The notes: generated from the sequence alone by a model not told the origin. DNA of 64,000 nucleotides from Paraburkholderia humisilvae (GCF_902859855.1 NZ_CADIKH010000015.1:62001-126000), one strand, 5' to 3'. Shown: positions 12,643-21,130, numbered from the stretch's first letter. Program-made: numbers and translations.

Positions 12643-13416
12643 CTAGCCGAGCGACAGGCCGCCGTCGATGTGAATCACCTGACCGGTGATATGCCGTGCG
12701 TCGTCGGCGAGCAGAAACGCGATCAATGCCGCAACCTCGGCGGGTTCCGCGATGCGGTTGAGCGGCGCCGCTTCGGCGGCATGCGTCCACGCGGATGCGT
12801 TTTCCGTGCTCGGGCCATGCTCCTTGCGCGTATAACCGGGCGCGACGCAATTGACCGTCACCGCGTGGGCCGCGAGTTCGGCCGCTGCGGTCTTCACGAG
12901 CGATTCCAACGCCGCTTTCGCAGCAGCCGTGGCGGCGAATGGCGCATCGGCGCGATAGCGGTGCGCGACAAACGAACTCACCGCGACGACCCGGCCGCGC
13001 GGCGAGGTTTCGAGCGCCGGCGTCGCGCGCTTCACCAGCGCGGCGAACGCGCCGGGCATCACGTTGAACGATGTCGCGAGCGTCTCGGCGTCGAGCGCCG
13101 CAAGGCTTTGCCGTTGCGCGAAGCCCGCGTTTGCGACGAGTTGATCGAGGGCGCCGAAGCGTGAGAGGGTTTGATGAACGATGTGCTCGGGCGCGCCGCG
13201 TTCGGCGAGATCGGCGTGCAGTGTCGCCACGGTCGCGCCTTTGGCCGCGCAGTCCGCGGCGACCGCATCGAGCCGCGTGCGCGACGCCCAATCGGCGCCT
13301 CGTACATGCAACATCAGCGCGGTGCGTGGCGCGGCGATGCGCCGCGCGAGTGCCGCGCCGATGCCCGAACCGGCGCCGGTAATCACGACGACGCGATCAA
13401 ACGACGCAGTGCTCAT
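12643..13416 (-). CDS. SDR-family oxidoreductase with atypical active site
   Basis: The 257-residue protein has the short-chain dehydrogenase fold: the nucleotide-binding motif TGAGSGIG (residues 13-20), NAG (96-98), catalytic-type Ser in VSS (147-148), Lys167, and the C-terminal cofactor loop PGYTRKEHG. The Tyr of the normal YxxxK pair is Thr163 here, and Phe160 sits seven residues before the Lys. Either chemistry is altered or activity is lost. ATG 13416 is preferred over GTG 13419. The neighbours (MFS-dadA downstream, ABC exporter upstream) give no clear functional link. Confidence 0.8.
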   Translation of the reverse strand: MSTASFDRVVVITGAGSGIGAALARRIAAPRTALMLHVRGADWASRTRLDAVAADCAAKGATVATLHADLAERGAPEHIVHQTLSRFGALDQLVANAGFAQRQSLAALDAETLATSFNVMPGAFAALVKRATPALETSPRGRVVAVSSFVAHRYRADAPFAATAAAKAALESLVKTAAAELAAHAVTVNCVAPGYTRKEHGPSTENASAWTHAAEAAPLNRIAEPAEVAALIAFLLADDARHITGQVIHIDGGLSLG

Positions 13417-13458
13417 CACGCGCTCGCAACGGACGCGATGGACGCAACGGCGCGCCGC

Positions 13459-15192
13459 TTACGCGGCCTCGCGTTCGACCGCGCGCTCGACATACAGCGT
13501 CTGGTCGTGGAACGCTTCGAGCGTTTTGCGATGCGCGACGCTGATGATCGCCGAATCCACGAGCCGCTCATTGAGCGCGGTGTAGATTGCCGCTTCGTTG
13601 TCCGGGTCGAGTGCGCTCGTCGCTTCGTCGAGGAACAGGAAGTCGGGCTTTTGCAGCAGTGCGCGCGCGGCGGCCACGCGTTGCTGCTCGCCTGGCGACA
13701 AGGTGTGTTCCCAATGCGCGGATTCGGCAAGACGATCGGCAAGCTCAGGCAGCCGGCATACCGTGAGCGCTTCGCGGCACGCGTCGTCGCTGAAGGCGTC
13801 TCCGAGCGACGGGTAGCAGAGCGCCGCCTTCAGCGTGCCGATCGGCAGATAACTGCGCTGCGGGACGAACATCAGCTTGGCGCCGACCGGTGCTTCGATG
13901 GTCCCTTCGCCGAACGGCCACAGGCCCGCGAGCGCACGCAGCAGTGTGCTCTTGCCGGCGCCCGATGGTCCGCGCACCATCCAGCGCGCCTTGCGCGCGA
14001 TCCTGAACGAGCCGATCGCGGCGATCGGCTGGCCGTCCGGGCGTTTGAGCACGAGGTCCTGCACGTCGAGCACCTGCGTGTCCGTCATGTGGATATTGAT
14101 GCCGCCGTGCGCGGTGCCGCCCACCACCGACTCGTGCAGATGCTGCTCGCGCATCACGCGATTGAATTCCCGCAGACGATTGACCGTGGCGCGCCACTCG
14201 GCAAGTGAATCGTAATTGTTGATGAACCACGAGAACGAGTCGCTGACCGTGCCGAACGCGCTCGTCAACTGCTGATAGACGCCGAACGAAATGGCCTTCG
14301 AGAAGTACTTCGGCGCGGCCGCGATATACGGAAACACAATCGCAAGCTGCGAGTAGCTGATCACGACGATCGACAGGCGCCGCGTGAAGCGCATCACGAG
14401 CCGCCAGTTGTCGCGGATGTGGCCGAACACGCCTTGCAGCGATTTTTCCTCGGCCGCCTCACCCTGGTATAGCGCGATCTGATCGGCGTTCTCGCGGATG
14501 CGGATCAGCGAGAAACGGAAATCCGCTTCGACGCGCTGCTGCTGATAGTTGATCGACACGAGGGGATGGTTGACCTTGTGCGTAATCCACGAGCCGATTG
14601 CCGCGTAAATGAGTGCGACCCACACCATGTAGCCGGGAATCGATATCTGGGTGCCGAATACGGGGAACGCGAGCGCGCCCGACAGATTCCACAGGATCAC
14701 GATGAACGAGAACAGCGTGACGGTGGTCGACAGCAGGCCAAGCGACAGGTTCAGCGTGTTGCTCGCGAGGCCCTGCAGGTCGGCGGAAACCCGCTGGTCG
14801 GGGTTGTCCGCGAGGCGGTCGCGCTCGATCCGGTAGTACGCGTCGTCGCCGAGCCAGGCATTGAGGTACTTCGTCGTGAGCCACTGCCGCCAGCGGAATT
14901 CGAGCATCTGGCGGAAGTACGTGCGATAGGAGCCAAGCAGGATCAACGCGAGCGCGATGACCGTGAACTGCAGCAGCGAATGTTTGAAAACAGGGTAGTT
15001 GTACTGCTGGATGGCATCGAAGAAGATGCCTTGCCAGCGGTTGAACCACACGTTGGCGGCCACCATCGTCATGTTCATCGCGATGACGATGGTGAGCAGG
15101 CCCCATGCGCGCCATTTGTCCTCGGACACCCAGTAGGGCTTGATGAGGCCCCACGCGGTGATATCCGCGGAGCTGTTCGGGTTTTCGGTCAT
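13459..15192 (-). CDS. SbmA/BacA- or YddA-like ABC exporter (fused permease-ATPase)
   Basis: The 577-residue half-transporter has a six-helix membrane domain of the SbmA/BacA type, with FRWRQWLTTKYLNAWL and the linker DNPDQRVSADLQ. The C-terminal ATPase has Walker A GPSGAGKST, a signature region LSPGEQQR and Walker B FLFLDEATSALD. Related proteins are annotated as peptide, vitamin B12 or bleomycin transporters of the inner membrane; E. coli YddA has this same fused layout. ATG 15192 follows an AAAGGA site embedded in a 15-bp tandem repeat. The upstream in-frame extension (51 residues including repeated TPLQR) looks non-coding. Confidence 0.88.
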   Translation of the reverse strand: MTENPNSSADITAWGLIKPYWVSEDKWRAWGLLTIVIAMNMTMVAANVWFNRWQGIFFDAIQQYNYPVFKHSLLQFTVIALALILLGSYRTYFRQMLEFRWRQWLTTKYLNAWLGDDAYYRIERDRLADNPDQRVSADLQGLASNTLNLSLGLLSTTVTLFSFIVILWNLSGALAFPVFGTQISIPGYMVWVALIYAAIGSWITHKVNHPLVSINYQQQRVEADFRFSLIRIRENADQIALYQGEAAEEKSLQGVFGHIRDNWRLVMRFTRRLSIVVISYSQLAIVFPYIAAAPKYFSKAISFGVYQQLTSAFGTVSDSFSWFINNYDSLAEWRATVNRLREFNRVMREQHLHESVVGGTAHGGINIHMTDTQVLDVQDLVLKRPDGQPIAAIGSFRIARKARWMVRGPSGAGKSTLLRALAGLWPFGEGTIEAPVGAKLMFVPQRSYLPIGTLKAALCYPSLGDAFSDDACREALTVCRLPELADRLAESAHWEHTLSPGEQQRVAAARALLQKPDFLFLDEATSALDPDNEAAIYTALNERLVDSAIISVAHRKTLEAFHDQTLYVERAVEREAA

Positions 15193-15194
15193 AT

Positions 15195-15252
15195 GCGTCC
15201 TTTGAAGCGGCGTCCTTTGAAGCGGCGTCCCTTGAAGCGCGTCTTTTGAAGC
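15195..15252 (-). repeat. Tandem ~15-bp repeat carrying Shine-Dalgarno motifs
   Basis: Four consecutive units, two identical 15-mers (GCGTCCTTTGAAGCG on the plus strand) and two diverged 14-mers, lie directly before the exporter start codon. On the gene strand each unit reads GCTTCAAAGGACGC or a close variant, so AAAGGA recurs at each repeat. The copy next to ATG 15192 acts as the ribosome-binding site. A fifth, degenerate unit extends to about 15268. Confidence 0.85.
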
Positions 15253-15607
15253 GCGCGTTCTGTAAAGCAATTCGACGCGACGCACGCGGCGACACGACGA
15301 CGCGTTCGCCGGCGAATTCGTCCGAGGCGCGATTGTCGCGGCCAACGCTTAACCGGAACTTAATCCGTGCCACAGCCGGGCGCCCGCTGGGCGTGCTACC
15401 CACCCATCTGCGATCGGCCGTGGCCGTGGCCGGACTGGCCGGGGCAGGGTGCGCGTACCGACTGTGTGTCGCGCATTATGTCAGAGCCGCTTGCGTGGCT
15501 CATATTGAATTCGTCCGGCCCCGTGCGCGCTGGATGTGGCGGCCCATACGCCGGTGAAACCCTCGGGTTTGCGCGAAGGGTCTTTTATGTTCTAATGACC
15601 AGGACGA
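15253..15607. other. Region between ABC exporter and thi operon, 355 nt
   Basis: No gene is supported. It should carry divergent promoters: one reading left to the exporter and one reading right into the TPP riboswitch. For the latter, TCTAAT (15591-15596) with TTTGCG 17 nt upstream is a weak candidate. Confidence 0.4.
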
Positions 15608-15702
15608 AACAGGGGTGCTTTGGCGCGGACCATACGTCGCGGCGAGGCTGAGAGAGACCCTTCGCACCCGATCCGGGTAATACCGGCGCGGGAAGTTTCG
15701 AA
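15608..15702 (+). promoter_or_regulatory. TPP (THI-box) riboswitch
   Basis: The conserved aptamer is plain: GGGGTGC at 15612, the T-loop core GGCTGAGAG at 15646, ACCCTT, then CACCCGATCCGGGTAATACCGG (split over 15664-15685) and the closing GCGGGAAG. It precedes thiO-thiS-thiG-thiE. Binding of thiamine pyrophosphate represses the thiamine operon in this family. No U-tract terminator is visible downstream, so control is probably at translation or through Rho. Confidence 0.93.
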
Positions 15703-15722
15703 GTCTTTCGTTTCCTGCCGGG

Positions 15723-15742
15723 CGGCTTTCATGCGAAAGCCG
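15723..15742 (+). other. Hairpin in the riboswitch expression platform
   Basis: CGGCTTTC and GAAAGCCG form a perfect 8-bp stem with an ATGC loop, 20 nt after the aptamer. There is no U-run, so it is not a terminator. CTTTC could alternatively pair with the GAAAG of the upstream-ORF ribosome-binding site near 15828; this is inference. Confidence 0.5.
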
Positions 15743-15838
15743 TGCACCGGCCGGTTCCGCCCGCCGCCGCGTCTGCTGCCGCCTCCGCGTGTTTCGTCCT
15801 TGGGTACGTGCGTTTTCTTGCCGTACGGAAAGGATCCG

Positions 15839-15955
15839 ATGACCGCTCATACTTCAGTCTTCTGTCTGGCCTGTCCCCAGTTCGCTCGACGTGCTCGACG
15901 CACGCGACGTGTCGCGTCGGGTATTGCTGCATCGCGCAACGGGTGGTCGAAATGA
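15839..15955 (+). CDS. 38-residue upstream ORF coupled to thiO
   Basis: ATG 15839 follows AAAGGA by four bases and opens a 38-codon frame (MTAHTSVFCLACPQFARR, then an Arg-rich tail). Its TGA overlaps the thiO ATG as ATGA. The thiO start itself has only a weak ribosome-binding site. The product has no recognised domain, and two Cys residues (CLAC) are the only feature. It may serve mainly to deliver ribosomes to thiO under riboswitch control. Whether it makes a functional peptide is unknown. Confidence 0.45.
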   Translation: MTAHTSVFCLACPQFARRARRTRRVASGIAASRNGWSK

Positions 15956-17127
15956 ACGCGCCCGCAATGTCCGCGTCGCGCTCCGGTGCGTCGACCGATT
16001 TCGCGGTGATCGGTGGCGGCTTGTGCGGGCGGCTAGTCGCGTGGCGGCTGGCCGGCAAGGGGCGCCGCGTTGCGCTGTACGAACGTGGCGACGCAGCGGG
16101 CACGCAGTCGGCCGCGTGGGTTGCCGCTGCGATGCTTGCGCCGCTTGCCGAAGCGGCCAGCGCGGAGTTGCTGATCACGCGGCTCGGTGCGACGTCGCTC
16201 GACAGCTGGCCGCACATCATTGCCGAACTGCCTGAGCCGGTGTTCTTTCAGCGTAACGGCACGCTCGTCGTCTGGCATCACAGCGACCGCGGCGAGGCGC
16301 CGCTGTTCGAGCGGCGGCTGCGCGCGAACGCACCAGCGGAACTGCTCGACGGTGGCTTGCTCACGTTGTCCGGTGTGCAGATCAACGCCGCCGAGCCGGC
16401 GCTCGGCGGACGCTTCACGCAAGGTTGGCTGCTGCCGCATGAGGGGCAGCTCGACAACCGGCAGGTGCTCGCCGCATTAGCTGCGGGTCTCGCCGAGCGC
16501 GGCGTTCAGACGCACTGGAACACGCCGGTCGACGACTGCGCGCTGCCGGCGGCACACGTCACGATCGATTGCCGGGGCCTTGGCGCGAAGCCGGCGCTGC
16601 CGACGCTGCGCGGCATCCGCGGCGAGGTGGCGCGCGTGCACGCGCCGGGCATCGGACTGGTGCGTCCGGTACGGCTGCTGCATCCGCGCTATCCGCTTTA
16701 CGTCGCGCCGAAGCAGAACGACCTGTACGTGATCGGTGCGACTGAAGTAGAAGGGGAAGACATGTCGCCGGTCAGCGTGCGGTCCGCGCTCGAGCTATTG
16801 AGTGCCGCGTTTTCGGTGCATCCGGGCTTTGGAGAAGCGCGCATCCTCGAGTTGAACTCGCAGTGCAGGCCGACGTTGCCGGACCATCGCCCGGCGCTCG
16901 TCTGGGACGGCGCACAGACGTTGCGCGTCAATGGCCTGTATCGGCACGGCTACATGATTGCGCCCGAGGTCGCCGACGAAGCGGTGCGCTTTGCGCTCGC
17001 GCTCGCCGACGGCCAGATCGCCGACGCCGATGCGTTCGCCGACTGGCGGGACCATGCGCGTTGGAACGAACTGTTTCATCTCGATCACCGGAACCCGCGC
17101 GACAGCGTTGCGCGCGAGCCCGCCTGA
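15952..17127 (+). CDS. thiO: Glycine oxidase ThiO
   Basis: The 391-residue FAD enzyme oxidises glycine to dehydroglycine (iminoglycine), which feeds the ThiG thiazole synthase. The FAD motif DFAVIGGGLCGRLVAWRLA lies near the N-terminus. The C-terminal DAO-fold region includes SQCRPTLPDHRP and NGLYRHGYMIAPE, typical of ThiO. The start at ATG 15952 overlaps the upstream ORF stop. An open frame continues upstream but carries no FAD-fold character and crosses the leader hairpin. It is the first enzyme gene of thiO-S-G-E. thiC and thiD are not in the window. Confidence 0.9.
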   Translation: MNAPAMSASRSGASTDFAVIGGGLCGRLVAWRLAGKGRRVALYERGDAAGTQSAAWVAAAMLAPLAEAASAELLITRLGATSLDSWPHIIAELPEPVFFQRNGTLVVWHHSDRGEAPLFERRLRANAPAELLDGGLLTLSGVQINAAEPALGGRFTQGWLLPHEGQLDNRQVLAALAAGLAERGVQTHWNTPVDDCALPAAHVTIDCRGLGAKPALPTLRGIRGEVARVHAPGIGLVRPVRLLHPRYPLYVAPKQNDLYVIGATEVEGEDMSPVSVRSALELLSAAFSVHPGFGEARILELNSQCRPTLPDHRPALVWDGAQTLRVNGLYRHGYMIAPEVADEAVRFALALADGQIADADAFADWRDHARWNELFHLDHRNPRDSVAREPA

Positions 17128-17201
17128 GCGCGCTCACGCCACGCCGGCAACCTGACTACGTAGACAACATCGCTTCAAGAACAAGGTAGATCCACAACAT
17201 C

Positions 17202-17399
17202 ATGGATATTCAAGTCAACCAGAAGCCGCTGAAGTTGCCCGAAGGCGCGACGGTCGCCGATGCGCTGGCCGCGTTCGGTGCCCAGCCGCCGTTCGCGGTT
17301 GCGCTGAACGGCGATTTCGTCGCGCGCGCGCAGCATGCGGCGCGCGCGCTGAGCACAGGCGACCGGCTCGACATTGTGCAACCGGTCGCGGGCGGCTAA
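17202..17399 (+). CDS. thiS: Sulfur carrier protein ThiS
   Basis: The 65-residue ubiquitin-like protein ends in Gly-Gly (QPVAGG), the tail that is adenylated by ThiF and thiocarboxylated to give the sulfur of the thiazole ring. Length, N-terminal MDIQVNQKPLKLPEG and the ALNGDFVAR segment fit ThiS. It lies between thiO and thiG, consistent with one operon. Confidence 0.93.
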   Translation: MDIQVNQKPLKLPEGATVADALAAFGAQPPFAVALNGDFVARAQHAARALSTGDRLDIVQPVAGG

Positions 17400-17502
17400 G
17401 CCGCCCGGTGATCACGCCGCGCTGGCATTCCGACTGAGCCAAACTGAGCCCAACAGAGACTGCACCAGGACCCTGGCAACTGCTACAGGCAAGGACTGAC
17501 CG

Positions 17503-18327
17503 ATGACTTCCACTCAATCCACGCCCGCCGACGCGCTCAAGCTGTACGGCGAGACTTTCGCGAGCCGCGTGCTGCTCGGCACGTCGCGCTATCCGTCGCT
17601 GCAATCGCTGTCCGATTCGATCGCGGCGGCACGGCCTGGCATGGTCACCGTCGCGCTGCGCCGGCAAATGAACGAAGCCGGCGCGCAAGCCGGCTTTTTC
17701 GATCTGCTCAAGCGCCACGCAGTCCCGTTGCTGCCGAACACGGCCGGCTGCCAGACGATCGCCGAAGTCATCACCACGGCGCAGATGGCGCGCGAGGTGT
17801 TCGAAACCGACTGGATCAAGCTCGAGCTGATCGGTGATGACTACACGCTGCAACCCGACCCGGTCGGCCTGATCGAAGCCGCAGCGAAGCTCGTGAAGGA
17901 CGGCTTCAAGGTGCTGCCGTATTGCACCGAAGACCTCGTGATCGGCCGACGTCTGCTCGACGCCGGTTGCGAAGCGCTGATGCCTTGGGGTGCGCCGATC
18001 GGCACCGGCAAGGGCGTGGTCAATCCGTACGGGCTGCGCGTGCTGCGCGAACGGCTGCCGGACGTGCCGCTGATCGTCGACGCCGGGCTCGGCGTGCCGT
18101 CGCACGCCAGCCAGGTAATGGAATGGGGCTTCGACGGCGTGCTGCTGAACACGGCAGTGTCGCAGGCGACGCACCCGGAGACCATGGCGCGCGCGTTCGC
18201 GCTGGGCGTCGAAGCTGGCCGCGCGGCGTTTCTCGCCGGGCCGATGGCCGAGCGCGACGCCGCGCATGCGAGCACACCGGTGGTCGGCATGCCGTTCTGG
18301 CATCAGGATGGGAGCGCGGCAGCATGA
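17503..18327 (+). CDS. thiG: Thiazole synthase ThiG
   Basis: The 274-residue TIM-barrel enzyme joins deoxyxylulose 5-phosphate, the ThiS thiocarboxylate and dehydroglycine into the thiazole phosphate. The Schiff-base Lys is Lys106 in DWIKLELIGDD. Other family hallmarks are RLLLGTSRYPS-like RVLLGTSRYPS near the N-terminus and the phosphate-binding region VDAGLGVPSHA plus GFDGVLLNTAVS. Its TGA overlaps the thiE ATG (ATGA), implying translational coupling. Confidence 0.95.
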   Translation: MTSTQSTPADALKLYGETFASRVLLGTSRYPSLQSLSDSIAAARPGMVTVALRRQMNEAGAQAGFFDLLKRHAVPLLPNTAGCQTIAEVITTAQMAREVFETDWIKLELIGDDYTLQPDPVGLIEAAAKLVKDGFKVLPYCTEDLVIGRRLLDAGCEALMPWGAPIGTGKGVVNPYGLRVLRERLPDVPLIVDAGLGVPSHASQVMEWGFDGVLLNTAVSQATHPETMARAFALGVEAGRAAFLAGPMAERDAAHASTPVVGMPFWHQDGSAAA

Positions 18328-19436
18328 CGCAGACGCTTAAGCTCACGGGCCGCGACCTCTTCTGGCCGCCCGCCGACGAACTCACTGAGGCCGTCGAGCG
18401 GATTCGCGCGCGCCTTGGCGACTGGCCGCCGAATCTCGCTCCGTGGCGCCTCTGTTTGACGCCGCCGGATCGGCCGAACGGTGGCGATCTGATCGTCGTC
18501 GCCGACGAGCAGCATCACGGCGAGAACATCGCGCGCTGGCTTGTGCAGGGTGCCGGCGTGATCGAAGCGGGCAACGGTGGCGCGACGTTGCATCTGGGCG
18601 GCGAGCGCTACCGGCTCGAAGGCCAGTTGGCCGAAGACTGGATCGCCGCGCTGGCCGCGTTCCTCGATTGCGGCTTTGCCCCGCATGATGCACTGGTGTT
18701 GGCGTTGGCGTGGCGCGACGGCGATGAAAAGCGTACCGCCGACGCGTGGCCGTCCGATCTCGCGCGCTTTCCGCGCGTCGCCGGTTTACCGGCCGCGCCT
18801 GCGCAGCCTTTCGCGCCGTGTCCGCACGACCTGGGCCTGTATCCGGTGCTGCCGACGGCTGAATGGGTCGAGCGGGTGGCCGGTTTCGGCGTGCGGACGA
18901 TCCAGCTGCGTCGCAAGACGGCTGAGCCTGCCGAGCTCGTGCGGGAAATCGAGCGGTCGGTCGCGGCGGGGCGCACACACGGTGCGCGCGTGTTTATCAA
19001 CGACCACTGGCAGCACGCGATCGGCGCCGGCGCGTACGGCGTTCATCTCGGCCAGGAGGACGTGCACACCGCCGACTTGCACGCGATCGCGGCGGCGGGC
19101 CTGCGGCTGGGTCTATCGACACATGGCTATTACGAAATGCTGACCGCGCTGCATTTCCGGCCTAGCTACATTGCGCTTGGCGCAGTGTTCGCGACCACCA
19201 CCAAGGTGATGCCGACCGCGCCGCAAGGCCTCGCGCGGCTCACGCGCTATGTGCGGCTCCTGAACGGTGTGGTGCCGCTGGTCGCGATCGGTGGCATCAG
19301 CGCCGATGTGCTGCCGGATGTGCTGGCGACGGGCGTGCGCTGCGCGGCGCTGGTGCGGGCCGTGACGGAAGCCGCCGATCCGGCGGTGGCTGTCGCGTCA
19401 TTGCAAAAAGCCTTCGACAAGAAATTGTCAGATTAA
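18324..19436 (+). CDS. thiE: Thiamine-phosphate synthase with N-terminal extension
   Basis: The protein is 370 residues, far longer than the usual ~210. The C-terminal ~210 residues (from LGLYPVLPT) are ThiE: IQLRRKT, FINDHWQHAIGAGAYGVHLGQED, GLSTHGYYE and VPLVAIGGI, which join HMP-pyrophosphate and thiazole phosphate. The first ~160 residues (MTQTLKLTGRDLFWPPADEL on) resemble a degenerate ThiD-type kinase fragment: EDWIAALAAFLDCGFAPHDALVLALAW recalls the end of that fold, and I see no phosphate-binding loop. It starts inside the thiG stop (ATGA). Confidence 0.88.
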   Translation: MTQTLKLTGRDLFWPPADELTEAVERIRARLGDWPPNLAPWRLCLTPPDRPNGGDLIVVADEQHHGENIARWLVQGAGVIEAGNGGATLHLGGERYRLEGQLAEDWIAALAAFLDCGFAPHDALVLALAWRDGDEKRTADAWPSDLARFPRVAGLPAAPAQPFAPCPHDLGLYPVLPTAEWVERVAGFGVRTIQLRRKTAEPAELVREIERSVAAGRTHGARVFINDHWQHAIGAGAYGVHLGQEDVHTADLHAIAAAGLRLGLSTHGYYEMLTALHFRPSYIALGAVFATTTKVMPTAPQGLARLTRYVRLLNGVVPLVAIGGISADVLPDVLATGVRCAALVRAVTEAADPAVAVASLQKAFDKKLSD

Positions 19437-19480
19437 GTAAGGGGGCAGAACGCATCACGGCAGCGAATTCACGATGGCCC

Positions 19481-19486
19481 TATAAT
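19481..19486 (+). promoter_or_regulatory. -10 box of the mla operon
   Basis: A perfect TATAAT lies 29 nt before the mlaF start. No good -35 is visible at 16-18 nt spacing. Confidence 0.5.
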
Positions 19487-19514
19487 TCGCCTTCCGTGTA
19501 AAGGACTGTCAGAG

Positions 19515-20366
19515 TTGCCTTCTACTCCCGAGACCCTCCTCGAGCTACGCGACGTCGACTTCGGCTACAACAACGATCGGCTCGTTCTGTCGAACCTGAA
19601 CCTGCGCTTTGGGCGCGGTCAGGTCGTGGCGGTCATGGGCGGCTCGGGGTGCGGCAAAACCACCGTGCTGCGCCTGATCGGCGGCCTCGAGCGCGCACGG
19701 CGCGGCCAGGTGCTGTTCCAGGGCGAGGACATCGGCGCGCAAACGCGCGAAGGTCTCTACGCGCTGCGCCGCCGGATGGGTATGCTGTTCCAGTTCGGTG
19801 CGCTCTTCACCGATATGTCGGTGTTTGAAAATGTCGCGTTTGCGCTACGCGAGCACACTGATCTTCCCGAAGAACTGCTCCGCGACCTCGTGCTGATGAA
19901 GCTCAACGCAGTCGGCCTGCGCAGCGCGCGCGATCTGGCGCCGTCGCAGATTTCCGGCGGCATGGCGCGCCGCGTGGCGCTTGCGCGCGCAATCGCGCTC
20001 GATCCGGAGCTGATGATGTACGACGAGCCATTCGCCGGCCTCGACCCGATTTCGCTCGGCATCACTGCGAACCTGATTCGCGCGCTGAACCGGGCGCTCA
20101 ACGCAACGTCGATTCTCGTTACGCACGACGTGCCCGAATCGTTCGCGATTGCCGACTACGTGTACTTTCTCGCGAACGGCGGGGTGCACGCGCAGGGCAC
20201 GCCGGACGAGCTGCGCGCGTCGGCGGACCCGGTCGTGCGGCAGTTTATCGACGGCGCGCCGGACGGTCCTTTCAAGTTTCACTACCCGGGCGGCAAATCG
20301 CTCGCGGCGGACTTCGGCCTGGATGCGGACGCCAATGCAGACGCAAAACACGGAGGCCGGTCATGA
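19515..20366 (+). CDS. mlaF: Mla phospholipid transporter ATPase MlaF
   Basis: This 283-residue ABC ATPase energises the MlaFEDB complex, which moves phospholipids between the inner membrane and the periplasmic carrier MlaC. Walker A is GGSGCGKT, the signature region is QISGGMARRVALARA, and Walker B is LMMYDEPFAGLD. The FQFGALFTDMSVFENV segment is characteristic of MlaF. The start appears to be TTG 19515: AAGGA lies 9 nt upstream, and the next in-frame ATG falls inside the Walker A region. It is the first gene of a six-gene mla operon, and its stop overlaps the mlaE start. Confidence 0.93.
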   Translation: MPSTPETLLELRDVDFGYNNDRLVLSNLNLRFGRGQVVAVMGGSGCGKTTVLRLIGGLERARRGQVLFQGEDIGAQTREGLYALRRRMGMLFQFGALFTDMSVFENVAFALREHTDLPEELLRDLVLMKLNAVGLRSARDLAPSQISGGMARRVALARAIALDPELMMYDEPFAGLDPISLGITANLIRALNRALNATSILVTHDVPESFAIADYVYFLANGGVHAQGTPDELRASADPVVRQFIDGAPDGPFKFHYPGGKSLAADFGLDADANADAKHGGRS

Positions 20367-21130
20367 TCTCCGCAATCGGACGATCCGTTCTCGATGGCCT
20401 CGGCACTGCCGGCTACGCGGCGCGCCTGTTCGTGCGGCTCGTGTTCGAACTTTTTCCACTGCTGCGCCGTCCGCGGCTTGTCACAAAACAGATCCATTTT
20501 GTCGGTAATTACTCGCTGGTCATCATCGCGGTGTCCGGGCTGTTCGTCGGCTTCGTGCTGGGCCTGCAGGGGTATTACACGCTGAACCGCTATGGCTCCG
20601 AACAGGCATTGGGCCTGCTCGTCGCGCTGTCGCTCGTGCGCGAACTCGGGCCGGTCGTGACCGCGCTGCTGTTCGCCGGGCGGGCCGGCACGTCGCTGAC
20701 CGCGGAGATCGGCCTGATGAAGGCCGGCGAGCAGTTGACGGCGATGGAGATGATGGCGGTCGATCCGGTGAAGGTTGTCGTCGCGCCACGGATGTGGGCC
20801 GGCATTATCGCGATGCCGATCCTGGCCGCGATCTTCAGCGCGGTGGGCATTTTCGGCGGCTACGTGGTAGGTGTGTTGCTGATCGGCGTCGATGCCGGCG
20901 CGTTCTGGTCGCAGATGCAAGGTGGCGTCGATGTGTGGCGCGACGTCGGCAACGGTGTGATCAAGAGCATTGTGTTCGGTTTTGCGGTGACGTTCATCGC
21001 GCTTTTCCAGGGCTACGAAGCGAAGGCGACACCCGAAGGCGTGTCGCGTGCCACGACGAAGACGGTCGTCTACGCATCGCTTGCTGTACTCGGCCTCGAT
21101 TTCCTGCTGACCGCACTGATGTTCAGCTAA
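20363..21130 (+). CDS. mlaE: Mla transporter permease MlaE
   Basis: The 255-residue inner-membrane protein has the MlaE/DUF140 pattern: FVGNYSLVIIAVSGLFVGFVLG, then LVRELGPVVTALLFAGRAGTSLTAEIG (split by this listing at its conserved ELGP and GRAG motifs), and about five membrane segments. The ATGA overlap with mlaF supports tight coupling. It forms the membrane core of the MlaFEDB complex. Confidence 0.95.
   Translation: MISAIGRSVLDGLGTAGYAARLFVRLVFELFPLLRRPRLVTKQIHFVGNYSLVIIAVSGLFVGFVLGLQGYYTLNRYGSEQALGLLVALSLVRELGPVVTALLFAGRAGTSLTAEIGLMKAGEQLTAMEMMAVDPVKVVVAPRMWAGIIAMPILAAIFSAVGIFGGYVVGVLLIGVDAGAFWSQMQGGVDVWRDVGNGVIKSIVFGFAVTFIALFQGYEAKATPEGVSRATTKTVVYASLAVLGLDFLLTALMFS

Noticed and set aside
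15742..15951. Upstream in-frame extension of thiO (70 residues)
   Set aside because: It begins inside the leader hairpin, has no ribosome-binding site, and adds low-complexity sequence before the FAD fold.
17922..18323. Upstream extension of the thiE frame across thiG
   Set aside because: It is out of frame with thiG, which is clearly coding there. The ATGA junction gives the natural thiE start.
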